DNA from: CAMLHU01 sp039917855 | Lineage (GTDB): Bacteria > Gemmatimonadota > Gemmatimonadetes > Gemmatimonadales > GWC2-71-9 | Direction: 5' to 3' | NCBI GenBank assembly: GCA_039917855.1 | Contig: JBDSIR010000157.1 | Span: 1-15,366 of the forward strand | DNA: 15,366 bases | Shown: positions 1 through 5,735 of the stretch, piece after piece | Layout of the letters: each line of letters starts with the position of its first letter | Position numbering within the stretch: position 1 is the stretch's first letter | Made by a program: the position numbers and the translations under genes | The notes under the pieces: model-generated | What the model was told of the DNA's origin: nothing | Databases searched by the model: none | Seen by the model: the letters and a program-made list of their open reading frames with translations, nothing else

Positions 1-76
1 GAGGGTGGAGGGTGGAGGGTGGAGGGTGGAGGGTGGAGGGTGGAGGGTGGAGGGTGGAGGGTGGAGGGTGGAGGGT
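1..76. repeat. Heptamer tandem array (GAGGGTG)n
   Basis: About eleven uninterrupted copies of a 7-bp unit, GAGGGTG, run from the window edge to base 76, so the array probably continues upstream. The G-rich strand has runs of three Gs separated by four bases throughout, which satisfies the usual G-quadruplex pattern. No reading frame is evident. Because 7 bp is not a multiple of three, copy-number change here would be neutral only outside coding sequence. Confidence 0.97.
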
Positions 77-90
77 ACTGAAGGGTGGGA

Positions 91-147
91 CCTGCAACCT
101 GCGACCTGCGACCACCCGCCAGTAGCCAGTAGCCAGTAGCCAGTAGC
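91..147. repeat. Two more heptamer arrays (CCTGCGA)n and (CAGTAGC)n
   Basis: Bases 91-113 hold about three copies of CCTGCGA, the first reading CCTGCAA. Bases 120-147 hold four exact copies of CAGTAGC. With the array at 1-76 this makes three different 7-bp repeats in the first 150 bases, directly upstream of the acetyltransferase gene. They share a period but not a sequence. Confidence 0.93.
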
Positions 148-154
148 CAACGAC

Positions 155-160
155 TAATAT
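155..160 (+). promoter_or_regulatory. Possible -10 element for the GNAT-EamA operon
   Basis: TAATAT lies just after the heptamer arrays and is one of the few AT-rich hexamers nearby. Transcription starting about 7 nt downstream would begin near base 167, shortly before the ATG at 175 and about 50 nt before the preferred ATG at 217. No convincing -35 is visible, because the region upstream is repeat. Confidence 0.35.
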
Positions 161-216
161 TCAGAGACCGCACGATGGAATGTCTGTTCGACACCCGCAC
201 GAGGTACCGCCCGACG

Positions 217-681
217 ATGACGAAAGAGTGCCGCATCGTCCCATATGAGCCCAGATTCCGCGAAGCGTTCCGGGTGCTCAACGAGGAGTGGCTGACCGAA
301 TACCTCGAGATCGAGCCCGAGGACGAACGGGTCCTGGCCGACCCCGAAGGGACGATCCTGGCCAAGGGCGGGGTCATCCTCTTTGCGGTCGAAGGGGGCA
401 TCCCGATCGGGACGGGCGCCCTCATCAACGAAGGCGGCGGCAAGTTCGAGCTCGCCAAGATGGCGGTCACCTCCGCGCACCGCGGGCGAGGGATAGGGCG
501 GCTCCTGGCCGAGCGTTTGATCGCCGTCGCCAAGGCGAGCGGGGCCCAGGAAGTCGAGCTCGTTTCCCAGACGGCGCTTCCGGCCGCAGTACCCCTCTAT
601 CGCAAGCTCGGCTTCATCGAGATCCCGCTCGGCGACAATCCCTACGCCCGGGCCAACATCAGGATGGCACTCGGTCTATGA
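217..681 (+). CDS. GNAT family N-acetyltransferase
   Basis: Predicted to transfer an acetyl group from acetyl-CoA to an amine; the substrate cannot be told from sequence. The 154-residue protein has the family layout: an N-terminal strand (RIVPYEPRFREAF, about residues 6-18), then ELAKMAV (78-84) leading into the acetyl-CoA pyrophosphate loop HRGRGIGRLL (88-97), and the C-terminal ALYRKLGF-type motif seen here as PLYRKLGFIEI. It resembles small stand-alone GNATs annotated as general acetyltransferases. I chose ATG 217 because homologues begin just before the IRPYEP-like strand. ATG 175 is in frame and would add 14 residues without domain character; it lies 14 nt after a possible -10. Its stop overlaps the start of the exporter gene by 4 nt (ATGA), implying translational coupling. 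Confidence 0.9.
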   Translation: MTKECRIVPYEPRFREAFRVLNEEWLTEYLEIEPEDERVLADPEGTILAKGGVILFAVEGGIPIGTGALINEGGGKFELAKMAVTSAHRGRGIGRLLAERLIAVAKASGAQEVELVSQTALPAAVPLYRKLGFIEIPLGDNPYARANIRMALGL

Positions 682-1658
682 ACACCTCGCGCGGCCGGAT
701 CCTCATCGCCTTCGCGATCATCTACCTGGTCTGGGGGTCCACCTACCTCGGCATCCGGGTGGCGGTCGAGACGATCCCCCCCTTCCTGATGTCGGGCACT
801 CGCACGCTCGCGGCCGGAGTCCTGCTCTATGCCTTCGCCTGGTGGCGGCGAGGGGGGCAGCCGAGCGCCGATACGCATCCGCGCAGGGTGCTGTGGCGGA
901 CCGCCGCGGTGATGGGATTCCTGATGTTCGCGCTCGGGAACGCGCTGCTCTCCTGGTCGGAGACTCGGATCGACTCCGGGCTCGCGGCGCTGGTGGTCGG
1001 CGCGATCCCGCTCTGGGTGGTGATCCTCGCACGCATCAACCCCCTCGGCGCCCAGCGCGCCATCACGCCGCAGAAGTTCCTGGGGGTGATGGTCGGCCTT
1101 GTGGGGCTTGGGATGCTGGTCTGGCCCGGCGCCTCCCGGACGGCGGGGGTCCGGATGGACCCGCTCGCCATCGGGCTCCTGATGATCGGTTCGCTGGGCT
1201 GGGCGATCGGTACCGTGGCGGCGCCGAGCCTGCCGCACCCCAAGGACAAGCTGGAGGGGAGCGCGATGACGATGCTGGTAGGCGGCGCGATGATCATGGT
1301 CGTCGCCGCGGTCCGGGGGGAGTTGACCCTGGTGCATCCCTCGCTCGTCAGCGCCAGGAGCGTGGTGGCCTGGGCGTACCTCGTGGTGTTCGGTTCGATG
1401 ATCGCGTATTCGGCGTATGTCTACCTGGTGGCGACCTGCGAGGCCACCACCGTGGCCACCTATGCGCTGGTGAATCCGATCGTCGCGGTCTTCCTGGGAT
1501 GGGCATTCGTGGGCGAGGTGGTGACGGGGCGGATGATCGTTGCGACGGGGGTGATCATCGTCGGACTGGCGCTGACGTTGTTCGGCGGACAAGCGGCGGC
1601 GTGGGCGGGGCGGCAAGTCGGCAAGGGGACAGGGCGGCAGGTGAGAGAGGCGGCGTAG
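678..1658 (+). CDS. EamA/DMT-family metabolite exporter (YedA-like)
   Basis: A 326-residue inner-membrane protein of the drug/metabolite transporter superfamily, probably an efflux carrier for a small metabolite. It has two EamA repeats: about ten hydrophobic segments, starting with ILIAFAIIYLVWGSTYLGIR near residues 7-26. The WGSTYLGIR motif and SETRIDSGLAALV segment are typical of the YedA/RhaT-like branch. The second repeat carries TVATYALVNPIVAVFLGW, the usual signature of transmembrane helix 9. The start ATG overlaps the GNAT stop by 4 nt. The last 20 residues (GRQVGKGTGRQVREAA) are low-complexity and may come from spread of the GGCGG-rich repeats that follow. Pairing with an acetyltransferase suggests modification plus export of the same compound, but that is inference. 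Confidence 0.9.
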   Translation: MNTSRGRILIAFAIIYLVWGSTYLGIRVAVETIPPFLMSGTRTLAAGVLLYAFAWWRRGGQPSADTHPRRVLWRTAAVMGFLMFALGNALLSWSETRIDSGLAALVVGAIPLWVVILARINPLGAQRAITPQKFLGVMVGLVGLGMLVWPGASRTAGVRMDPLAIGLLMIGSLGWAIGTVAAPSLPHPKDKLEGSAMTMLVGGAMIMVVAAVRGELTLVHPSLVSARSVVAWAYLVVFGSMIAYSAYVYLVATCEATTVATYALVNPIVAVFLGWAFVGEVVTGRMIVATGVIIVGLALTLFGGQAAAWAGRQVGKGTGRQVREAA

Positions 1659-1682
1659 GCGGTCGGGCGGTCGGGCGGTCTG
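1659..1682. repeat. Octamer array abutting the eamA stop codon
   Basis: Directly after the TAG stop come GCGGTCGG, GCGGTCGG and GCGGTCTG. The same unit in the same phase after a TAG stop occurs again behind the aminotransferase gene at 13524-13555 on the other strand. Confidence 0.9.
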
Positions 1683-1711
1683 AATGTCAGCATCGGCAGC
1701 TGGGCGGAGCA

Positions 1712-1778
1712 AGGAGTCATCCTGAGCAAAGCGAAGGATCTTGCCCGCATTGCTCGGTCACCATTCGCGATGACCCCT
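1712..1778. repeat. Small dyad element with AGGAGTCATC / GATGACCCCT ends
   Basis: The ends AGGAGTCATC (1712-1721) and GATGACCCCT (1769-1778) are inverted repeats with one mismatch, enclosing a GC-rich centre that includes AGCAAAGCGAAGGATC. To my memory the phrase TCATCCTGAGC.AAGCGAAGG recurs between genes in many bacterial genomes, but I cannot search here. It may be a miniature repeat; no coding potential is seen. Between it and the transposase relic (1779-1880) I see nothing else. Confidence 0.5.
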
Positions 1779-1879
1779 CGTTGAATTGGATGTCGACCCC
1801 AGATAGGCCGGCAACCGGTCAAGCGGAAGGAGCTTATGGCGGACTCAAGGGTTGAACTTCTTCTCGAGTTCATGGACCA

Positions 1880-2035
1880 GGCGTTCAAGCGACCGGCGTC
1901 CGCGCGGAAACCGCGAGCTGGCTCCCGCGCTACGACACCCAGCGGCCCCACGACAGCCTCGGCCGGGTGCCGCCGCTCACCTTCTTGCCGAGGGGAACCA
2001 CGGTCCCCGAGTCTAGTTACGCGTGGTCTGCTTGA
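1880..2035 (+). pseudogene. 3' relic of an IS3-type transposase (OrfB end)
   Basis: In one frame ending at the TGA of 2033-2035 the sequence reads ETASWLPRYDTQRPHDSLG followed by RVPPLTFLPRG. This is the C-terminal tail of IS3-family transposases, which end with a Y-x-x-x-RPH-x-SLG motif after the last catalytic Glu. Upstream, the same frame hits a stop within about 30 codons and none of the DDE core remains, so only the last 40-50 residues survive. No inverted terminal repeat is recognisable. The relic lies directly downstream of the hipBA pair, tail to tail with it, and marks past insertion activity at this locus. Confidence 0.8.
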
Positions 2036-2044
2036 CGGGGAAGC

Positions 2045-3349
2045 TTACGGTCGGTCCTCGAATCCTTCCGGACGGATGTTGTGCCGCACCGCCGCGAGAT
2101 CCACCGGCTGCGCGCCGCACCTACTGAATACGGACTCCCACTGCTGAGCAACGCCAGCTTTCATCGTGGTGATGAGCGCGTCCGCTTCTTCCGTCGACAC
2201 GCGAAACTCGGTTGCGGCGCTCACGAGATTGATGCGATTCGCGATCCGTCCGTAAGCACCGGCGATCATGGCGAGGTTCCGAATGCGGCTGCTCGGATGC
2301 CCCGATGGTACGACATCGAACAGCGGCGAGAGCTGCCAGTCATCGGCCTCCCAAGCCAGCAGCGCGTGATTCCGCGGGTGATCGTCCTGGTTCGAGACCA
2401 GCGCGTTGAACACCATGCGCCGAAAGAGCTCCCGAAGGTCCGCGTCTGGCTGAGTGGAACGGCGTTGCAATTCGTTCGCCAGCGCGAGATATGACCATTT
2501 CCTCGAAACCTGTTCGTCCGCGCCAAGCAGGGTCATCGCGCTCAAGTAGCGTGCCCGGGTGAGCGCAGCGAGGGGGCCTCGGCGATCAAAGCGTTGAACC
2601 AAGAGCACTGGCCGACCCGCCACGGCATGGACCTCACAGCGGGGGACCCGCATACCGAGGGATCCGGCCAGCGTCAACAGGCCAGCCTCGACCGCGGCCA
2701 TGTTGTATCGGTCTCCAAGCGCGGGAAACTTCGCGATCCACGATGCCCCGGCATGTTCGACCACGGCCTTCGGCCGGGCTCCCCCCATCGTTACCCCCTG
2801 CAACAGGAGCTGCGCGGCCCGTTCGGACAGCGGGGTGGGGGCGGCTTCGCGCTGAACAACGTCCGCCGCGTCCATCAGGTCCTGCAGCAGCATGGAATCG
2901 TGTGGGCCCTTTCCACGCGCGGGCACAGTCTTGGTCGGACCAAATGCCAGGGCCCCGGCGCGATCATCGCCCGCTGCGAGGAGATAGTCGATCTCGGGCA
3001 AGGTCCCCCCGTGCGCGCCTCGCGCGTACTCGATCACGCGGCGACCCCAGGCGTCGGGAGATGCATCTCGGAGCGCCCCATAGATCCCTTCTAGATCGGT
3101 CGTCGCCGGAAGCGTACCGCGTTGCAACGGCATTCCGACCGGATCAATGGCGACGCTGTCGCGCCGGTCGCGGTACGATTGGCCATACGTGAACTTCCCG
3201 ACGCGCACTCCGCTTGGCAGGACCTGTTGCTTGAAGCGTCCACAGATCACGGCCTTCATGGCTTCCGGCAGGTGGATGAAGACGAAGCACTCGCTGTCTT
3301 TGGACTCAGCGGCCGAGGGAGCGGCTGGCATCCCGGGACTAGAAGTCAT
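2045..3349 (-). CDS. hipA: HipA-family toxin, Ser/Thr kinase
   Basis: Toxin of a type II HipBA module. E. coli HipA phosphorylates glutamyl-tRNA synthetase and stops translation; the target here is unknown. The 434-residue protein has the N-terminal HipA subdomain (about 20-110), a Gly-rich loop GVTMGGARPK (185-194), the ATP-binding lysine in WIAKFP (K207), the catalytic loop NQDDHPRN (320-327, presumed base D323) and the metal-binding Asp in SPLFDVVPS (D345). At the position matching the autophosphorylated Ser150 of E. coli HipA there is a Thr (T187). ATG 3349 lies inside hipB (11-nt overlap); M7 at 3331 is an alternative. The frame stays open upstream to 3484, but that part is a shadow of hipB. 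All kinase landmarks are intact, so the gene appears functional. Confidence 0.93.
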   Translation of the reverse strand: MTSSPGMPAAPSAAESKDSECFVFIHLPEAMKAVICGRFKQQVLPSGVRVGKFTYGQSYRDRRDSVAIDPVGMPLQRGTLPATTDLEGIYGALRDASPDAWGRRVIEYARGAHGGTLPEIDYLLAAGDDRAGALAFGPTKTVPARGKGPHDSMLLQDLMDAADVVQREAAPTPLSERAAQLLLQGVTMGGARPKAVVEHAGASWIAKFPALGDRYNMAAVEAGLLTLAGSLGMRVPRCEVHAVAGRPVLLVQRFDRRGPLAALTRARYLSAMTLLGADEQVSRKWSYLALANELQRRSTQPDADLRELFRRMVFNALVSNQDDHPRNHALLAWEADDWQLSPLFDVVPSGHPSSRIRNLAMIAGAYGRIANRINLVSAATEFRVSTEEADALITTMKAGVAQQWESVFSRCGAQPVDLAAVRHNIRPEGFEDRP

Positions 3350-3677
3350 CGTCAAGTTCCTGCCGCGTACGCACGCGCTTTCCCAGGCGGCTCGCTTCCA
3401 TGGCCAGACCGCTGCGATCCGCAGCCGGGTCCACGAGCGGATCCAACAGGGCATCGAGATTGAGCGCCCAGAGAAGCCGTGCATACGTTGCGAGTGCTAC
3501 GCCCGTGTGCCCTTGTTCGGCATTGCGCAACGTCATGATGGCTACCCCCGCCTTCTGGGCCAACAGCGCCTGTGACCACCGGCGGCGGAGTCGGGCAAGA
3601 CGAAGCGCCCCACCCATATCATGCAGGCGAGAACGCACCGTGGCGGGAAGCGGCTGGCGATTCATCTTGGTAGACAT
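3339..3677 (-). CDS. hipB: HipB-like antitoxin, XRE-family HTH repressor
   Basis: 112-residue DNA-binding antitoxin expected to bind HipA and repress its own operon. The XRE-type helix-turn-helix spans about residues 22-78, with the turn region SQALLAQKAGVAIMTLRNAE (35-54) and a following helical segment ALATYARLLWALNLD typical of HipB. The C-terminal tail (85-112, ending RTRQELDDDF) is polar and probably flexible. The order antitoxin then toxin with an 11-nt overlap is standard for hipBA. I chose ATG 3677 because it lies 6 nt after a perfect TATAAT box; M5 is a possible alternative. There is no Shine-Dalgarno sequence, so a leaderless message is likely. Confidence 0.92.
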   Translation of the reverse strand: MSTKMNRQPLPATVRSRLHDMGGALRLARLRRRWSQALLAQKAGVAIMTLRNAEQGHTGVALATYARLLWALNLDALLDPLVDPAADRSGLAMEASRLGKRVRTRQELDDDF

Positions 3678-3680
3678 ACT

Positions 3681-3713
3681 GCTATTATATTAGCTCTTAG
3701 CGTGTATAATAGC
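3681..3713 (-). promoter_or_regulatory. hipBA promoter and operator (perfect 9-bp inverted repeat)
   Basis: GCTATTATA (3681-3689) and TATAATAGC (3705-3713) form a perfect inverted repeat with a 15-bp spacer, about two helical turns between centres. This suits two HipB dimers or one dimer bridging both arms. On the minus strand the promoter-proximal arm contains a consensus TATAAT (3689 to 3684), 6 nt before the hipB ATG, so repressor binding would cover the -10. The AT-rich stretch to about 3735 stands out against the GC-rich surroundings. Confidence 0.8.
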
Positions 3714-3735
3714 AAGTATATTAACTATATATTTG

Positions 3736-3929
3736 GCAACCAAGCCTGCATGACAGTCGTAAGTTGTTGCCATACAATGCGTTACACCGAGGGGTCTAGT
3801 GGCGGACAGCGGTCGCTGAACACGATCACCGCGAAGAAGATGAAGCCGAGAGTCACCAACACGCCACAGCTCCGTGAAAGCGGGGCAACTCCACCCGGCG
3901 CAAGCCGGCTCCATCCAACGCGAGACGCT
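3736..3929. other. Gene-free spacer between hipBA and the tRNA cluster
   Basis: About 190 bases upstream of hipB. No reading frame with protein character, RNA gene or dyad is visible on either strand until the hairpin pair beginning at 3930. Confidence 0.6.
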
Positions 3930-4006
3930 ATAGGGCGGGCGCTCTGCGCCCGCCCGTGCACGGATCGTTGCTTCGGTGAGAGGCGGGCGCAGAGCGCCCG
4001 CCCTAT
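3930..4006. repeat. REP-like pair: two inverted copies of a GC-rich hairpin
   Basis: Bases 3930-3954 and 3982-4006 are perfect 25-bp inverted repeats of each other, separated by 27 bp. Each arm is itself a hairpin: GGGCGGGCGC, loop TCT or AGA, then GCGCCCGCCC. A palindromic unit present as an inverted pair matches the layout of REP/BIME elements. It lies just beyond the tRNA terminator and codes for nothing. Confidence 0.85.
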
Positions 4007-4010
4007 CTCG

Positions 4011-4041
4011 AAAAAGAAAACACCCCACTCGCGTGAGGTGT
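4011..4041 (-). terminator. Rho-independent terminator of the tRNA operon
   Basis: On the minus strand a 9-bp stem ACACCTCAC / GTGGGGTGT (one T-G pair) closes a GCGA tetraloop and is followed by TTTTCTTTTT. It begins 8 nt after the 3' end of tRNA-Gln and is a textbook intrinsic terminator. Confidence 0.9.
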
Positions 4042-4048
4042 CTCTTAT

Positions 4049-4120
4049 TGCCCCTCCTGGGATCGAACCAGGACTCTCCTGATCCAGAGTCAGGCGTGTT
4101 GCCAGTTACACCAAGGGGCA
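4049..4120 (-). tRNA. tRNA-Gln (anticodon CTG)
   Basis: 72-nt cloverleaf on the minus strand. The acceptor stem TGCCCCT pairs with AGGGGCA. The anticodon stem CCTGA/TCAGG encloses loop CTCTGGA, giving anticodon CTG, which reads CAG codons. The T-arm contains GGTTCGATCCC. CCA is not encoded, so maturation needs RNase Z-type cleavage and CCA addition. It is the second gene of a two-tRNA transcript and is followed directly by the terminator. Confidence 0.95.
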
Positions 4121-4126
4121 TTGTAG

Positions 4127-4146
4127 TGCCGCGATTCATCGCGGCA
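4127..4146. repeat. Perfect hairpin between the two tRNA genes
   Basis: TGCCGCGAT, loop TC, ATCGCGGCA: a perfect 9-bp stem filling most of the 31-nt spacer between tRNA-Gln and tRNA-Ala. The nonamer GGCATTGTA occurs on both sides (4117-4125 and 4143-4151), overlapping the hairpin end. It may be a processing stem in the precursor or a small palindromic repeat. Confidence 0.75.
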
Positions 4147-4151
4147 TTGTA

Positions 4152-4224
4152 TGGAGCTGACGGGGCTCGAACCCGTGACCTCTGCAATGCGAATGCAGCG
4201 CTCTCCCAGCTGAGCTACAGCCCC
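4152..4224 (-). tRNA. tRNA-Ala (anticodon CGC)
   Basis: 73-nt cloverleaf on the minus strand. The acceptor stem GGGGCTG pairs with CAGCTCC, with discriminator A. The D-arm is GCTCAGCTGGGAGAGC. The anticodon stem CTGCA/TGCAG encloses TTCGCAT, giving anticodon CGC for GCG codons. The T-arm is ACGGGTTCGAGCCCGT. CCA is not encoded. It is first in the transcript, 31 nt upstream of tRNA-Gln. Confidence 0.95.
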
Positions 4225-4231
4225 AAATACA

Positions 4232-4253
4232 GACCCGCCACCTGTGGCGGGTC
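4232..4253. repeat. Perfect hairpin in the tRNA leader
   Basis: GACCCGCCAC, loop CT, GTGGCGGGTC: a perfect 10-bp stem ending 7 nt before the 5' end of tRNA-Ala on the minus strand. It would form the start of the primary transcript and could guide 5' processing. It belongs to the same class of GC-rich perfect hairpins as those at 3930-4006 and 4127-4146. Confidence 0.75.
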
Positions 4254-4265
4254 ACGGGGAGCGCA

Positions 4266-4295
4266 AAGATAAGGCCGGTGGGGGTCAGGGGTCAA
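4266..4295 (-). promoter_or_regulatory. Promoter of the tRNA-Ala/tRNA-Gln operon
   Basis: On the minus strand TTGACC (4295-4290) and TATCTT (4271-4266) are separated by 18 bp (17 bp if the -10 is read as TTATCT). This is a good sigma-70-type match and the only one in this stretch. Transcription would start near 4259, just before the leader hairpin. Confidence 0.65.
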
Positions 4296-4313
4296 ACCGG
4301 ATTTTACCTCGGC

Positions 4314-5009
4314 TCAGGGCGCCTTGTCGATCACCACCTGCAGCCGGATCGGAGGCCCCCCGCCCTGCTTGTCGCTGGCGACGAGGGTGATCACCGAGCT
4401 GTCCGCGAAGGCGGCGAAGGTGGTATCGACCAGCACCGTGGTCTGGCCGGTCGGCGTGAGCCGCAGGCGGCGGAAGGCGGTGTCGGCCGGGAGATAGGCG
4501 CTCTGCGCGCCGTAGGCGACCGAAGGTGCCAGCGGGACGAGATCGACCAGGCTGTCGCTGGTGAGCGAGAGGTAGAAATCGAGCCCTTGAAACGACTGGG
4601 CCCCCACGCCGTGGATCACCCGCACCTTGATGTTCCCCGCGGTCGCGAAGACGGTGTCGTCGGTGGTGAACCGCGGCCTGAGGCTGCTCAGTACGCCGAG
4701 GGCGTAGAAGGTATAATGCCGACCATTCACGATAAGGACGGTGTCGGTCGCGGCAAGGAAGCCGTCGCTGGTCTGCCGGATCACGATCACCGAGTCATCG
4801 ACGCTGATCAGCTGGTAGCTGCCGACCCCGCCGAACGCGATATTGGTGTGGATCGCGAGGCCGTCGACGGTCGAAGTGAGCCCCGTGGCGTCGACGACGA
4901 AGTTGGCAAGCCGGACGTTGGCCGCATCCGCCGTGATATTGACATTGCCGGTCGGGTCACAGGCGGCGAGGGCCACGAGGGCGATTAGTGCGGCACGTCG
5001 AAGAGACAC
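4314..5009 (-). CDS. DUF4397-domain lipoprotein
   Basis: 231-residue predicted lipoprotein of unknown function, anchored to a membrane by its N-terminal cysteine. The signal peptide VSLRRAALIALVALAAC ends in lipobox LAAC (Cys17). Two beta-rich halves follow, starting around ANVRLANFVVDA and IKVRVIHGVG; these paired strands (VRLxNxxxD..., VRVIHGV...) are the hallmark of DUF4397 domains, common in bacterial cell-surface proteins. I chose GTG 5009 because it is preceded by GGAG 6 nt upstream and gives a clean signal peptide; ATG 5039 would add ten residues before it. The gene lies 65 nt downstream of the remnant at 5075-5566 on the same strand and may once have been co-transcribed with it. A short GGGAGG/CCTCCC dyad at 5043-5056 lies in the gap. 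Confidence 0.87.
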   Translation of the reverse strand: MSLRRAALIALVALAACDPTGNVNITADAANVRLANFVVDATGLTSTVDGLAIHTNIAFGGVGSYQLISVDDSVIVIRQTSDGFLAATDTVLIVNGRHYTFYALGVLSSLRPRFTTDDTVFATAGNIKVRVIHGVGAQSFQGLDFYLSLTSDSLVDLVPLAPSVAYGAQSAYLPADTAFRRLRLTPTGQTTVLVDTTFAAFADSSVITLVASDKQGGGPPIRLQVVIDKAP

Positions 5010-5074
5010 AATTGACTCCGGGATGGAAGCTCCTCTCAATGTAGGGAGGAGCCTCCCGGAGAGCTACTGGGCCA

Positions 5075-5566
5075 TCAGGGCCTCACCCAGATCCCACGAA
5101 GGTCATTCGAAAGGTGGTCGAACCCGCCGAGGATCGAGCTCCCCGGATCCCTGAACTGGAGTGCGATGAACGTTCGGCCGAAACCCTCCGCATTAGCCAG
5201 CGCGTATGGCACCTTCCCCGCGAGGTCGACGGTGGCGACGACCCGCTCGTTTCCTACCGGGCTCCCTCCGCTGGCATAGAAGCGGATCTTCACGGTCGAC
5301 GAAGACGCCGGGGTGGTCCGTTCCAGCCAGATGGCGCTCCACCCTCCAGACCATTTCTCCACCATCGCAAGCGTGGGGATCGCGCCCGCACCGATGGGGA
5401 TCTGGCCCCCGCTCGGCGCACCGTTGGCGTCCAGCATCCGGGCGTAGGCCGCTACGTTCCCCAGCGTGTCCAGCGGCTCATTCCAGCCGGTGACCCAACC
5501 TCCATCTGCCCGCGGCGCCACCGACTGCACCACGGCACCGTTGCCAGGCGAAGCGATCAGCCCCAC
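5075..5566 (-). pseudogene. 3' remnant of a secreted beta-repeat protein
   Basis: The last about 163 codons of a gene whose 5' end is missing. The reading starts around SPGNGAVVQSVAPRADGGW and continues as repeats of the type xADGGWVxGW...YARMLDANGxPxGG, about 50 residues apart. This resembles the degenerate beta-propeller-like repeats (ADGGFVVxW...RFDAxG) of large secreted bacterial proteins. No signal peptide or upstream repeat units remain. Upstream of about 5567 the frame stays open but runs antisense through the CHAT tail and the photolyase 5' end, with no family character. The stop at 5075 looks genuine. I think the gene was truncated when the CHAT-photolyase block arrived; a real short gene with an unseen start is less likely. 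Confidence 0.6.
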
Positions 5567-5567
5567 G

Positions 5568-5726
5568 GGACCGAGTGCCGCCCTCTTCGCTGCCCGACTG
5601 CATCGATACCTCGCGGCCGGTATCGATCCCACACACGCAGTGAGACGGGCCAAGTTGGACCTCTTGGCCAGCCCCGCAACGGCCAGTCCTTTCCACTGGG
5701 GAACGTGGGTGGTGTATGGGGGGTAG
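5568..5726 (+). pseudogene. CHAT-domain C-terminal tail, copy A
   Basis: The frame ending at TAG 5724-5726 reads ALFAARLHRYLAAG, then DPTHAVRRAKLDLLASP and SPFHWGTWVVYGG. This is the C-terminal end of a CHAT (caspase HetF-associated with TPR) protease-like domain, where homologues read like FYRxLAAGxxxxEALRxAKLxLL...HPFYWAxFVLxG. The catalytic His and Cys lie upstream in such domains and are absent here. The tail is joined directly to the remnant of an opposite-strand gene. Its stop codon TAG forms the first three bases of the presumed photolyase -10 element. Confidence 0.72.
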
Positions 5727-5729
5727 TTT
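5724..5729 (+). promoter_or_regulatory. Presumed -10 for photolyase (leaderless)
   Basis: TAGTTT followed by CCCCAC and then ATG 5736, a 6-nt gap. No usable Shine-Dalgarno sequence precedes the ATG, and the same TAnnnT spacing recurs before four other genes in the window. Confidence 0.55.
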
Positions 5730-5735
5730 CCCCAC

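Noticed and set aside
1..147. CRISPR-like array
   Set aside because: Units are 7 bp and directly abutting, without spacers.
288..677. Extension of the EamA exporter into the GNAT gene
   Set aside because: The extension is arginine/glycine-rich out-of-frame translation of the acetyltransferase; the ATGA overlap start at 678 gives the normal first helix.
642..1712. Minus-strand 356-residue frame opposite the exporter
   Set aside because: Arg/Pro/His-rich, no domain; antisense shadow of eamA.
3350..3484. N-terminal extension of HipA by 45 residues
   Set aside because: It lies wholly inside hipB in another frame; hipB is convincing and the HipA N-terminal motif begins after 3349.
5043..5056. 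GGGAGG/CCTCCC dyad as a terminator
   Set aside because: Six-bp stem with a 2-base loop and no T-run on either strand.
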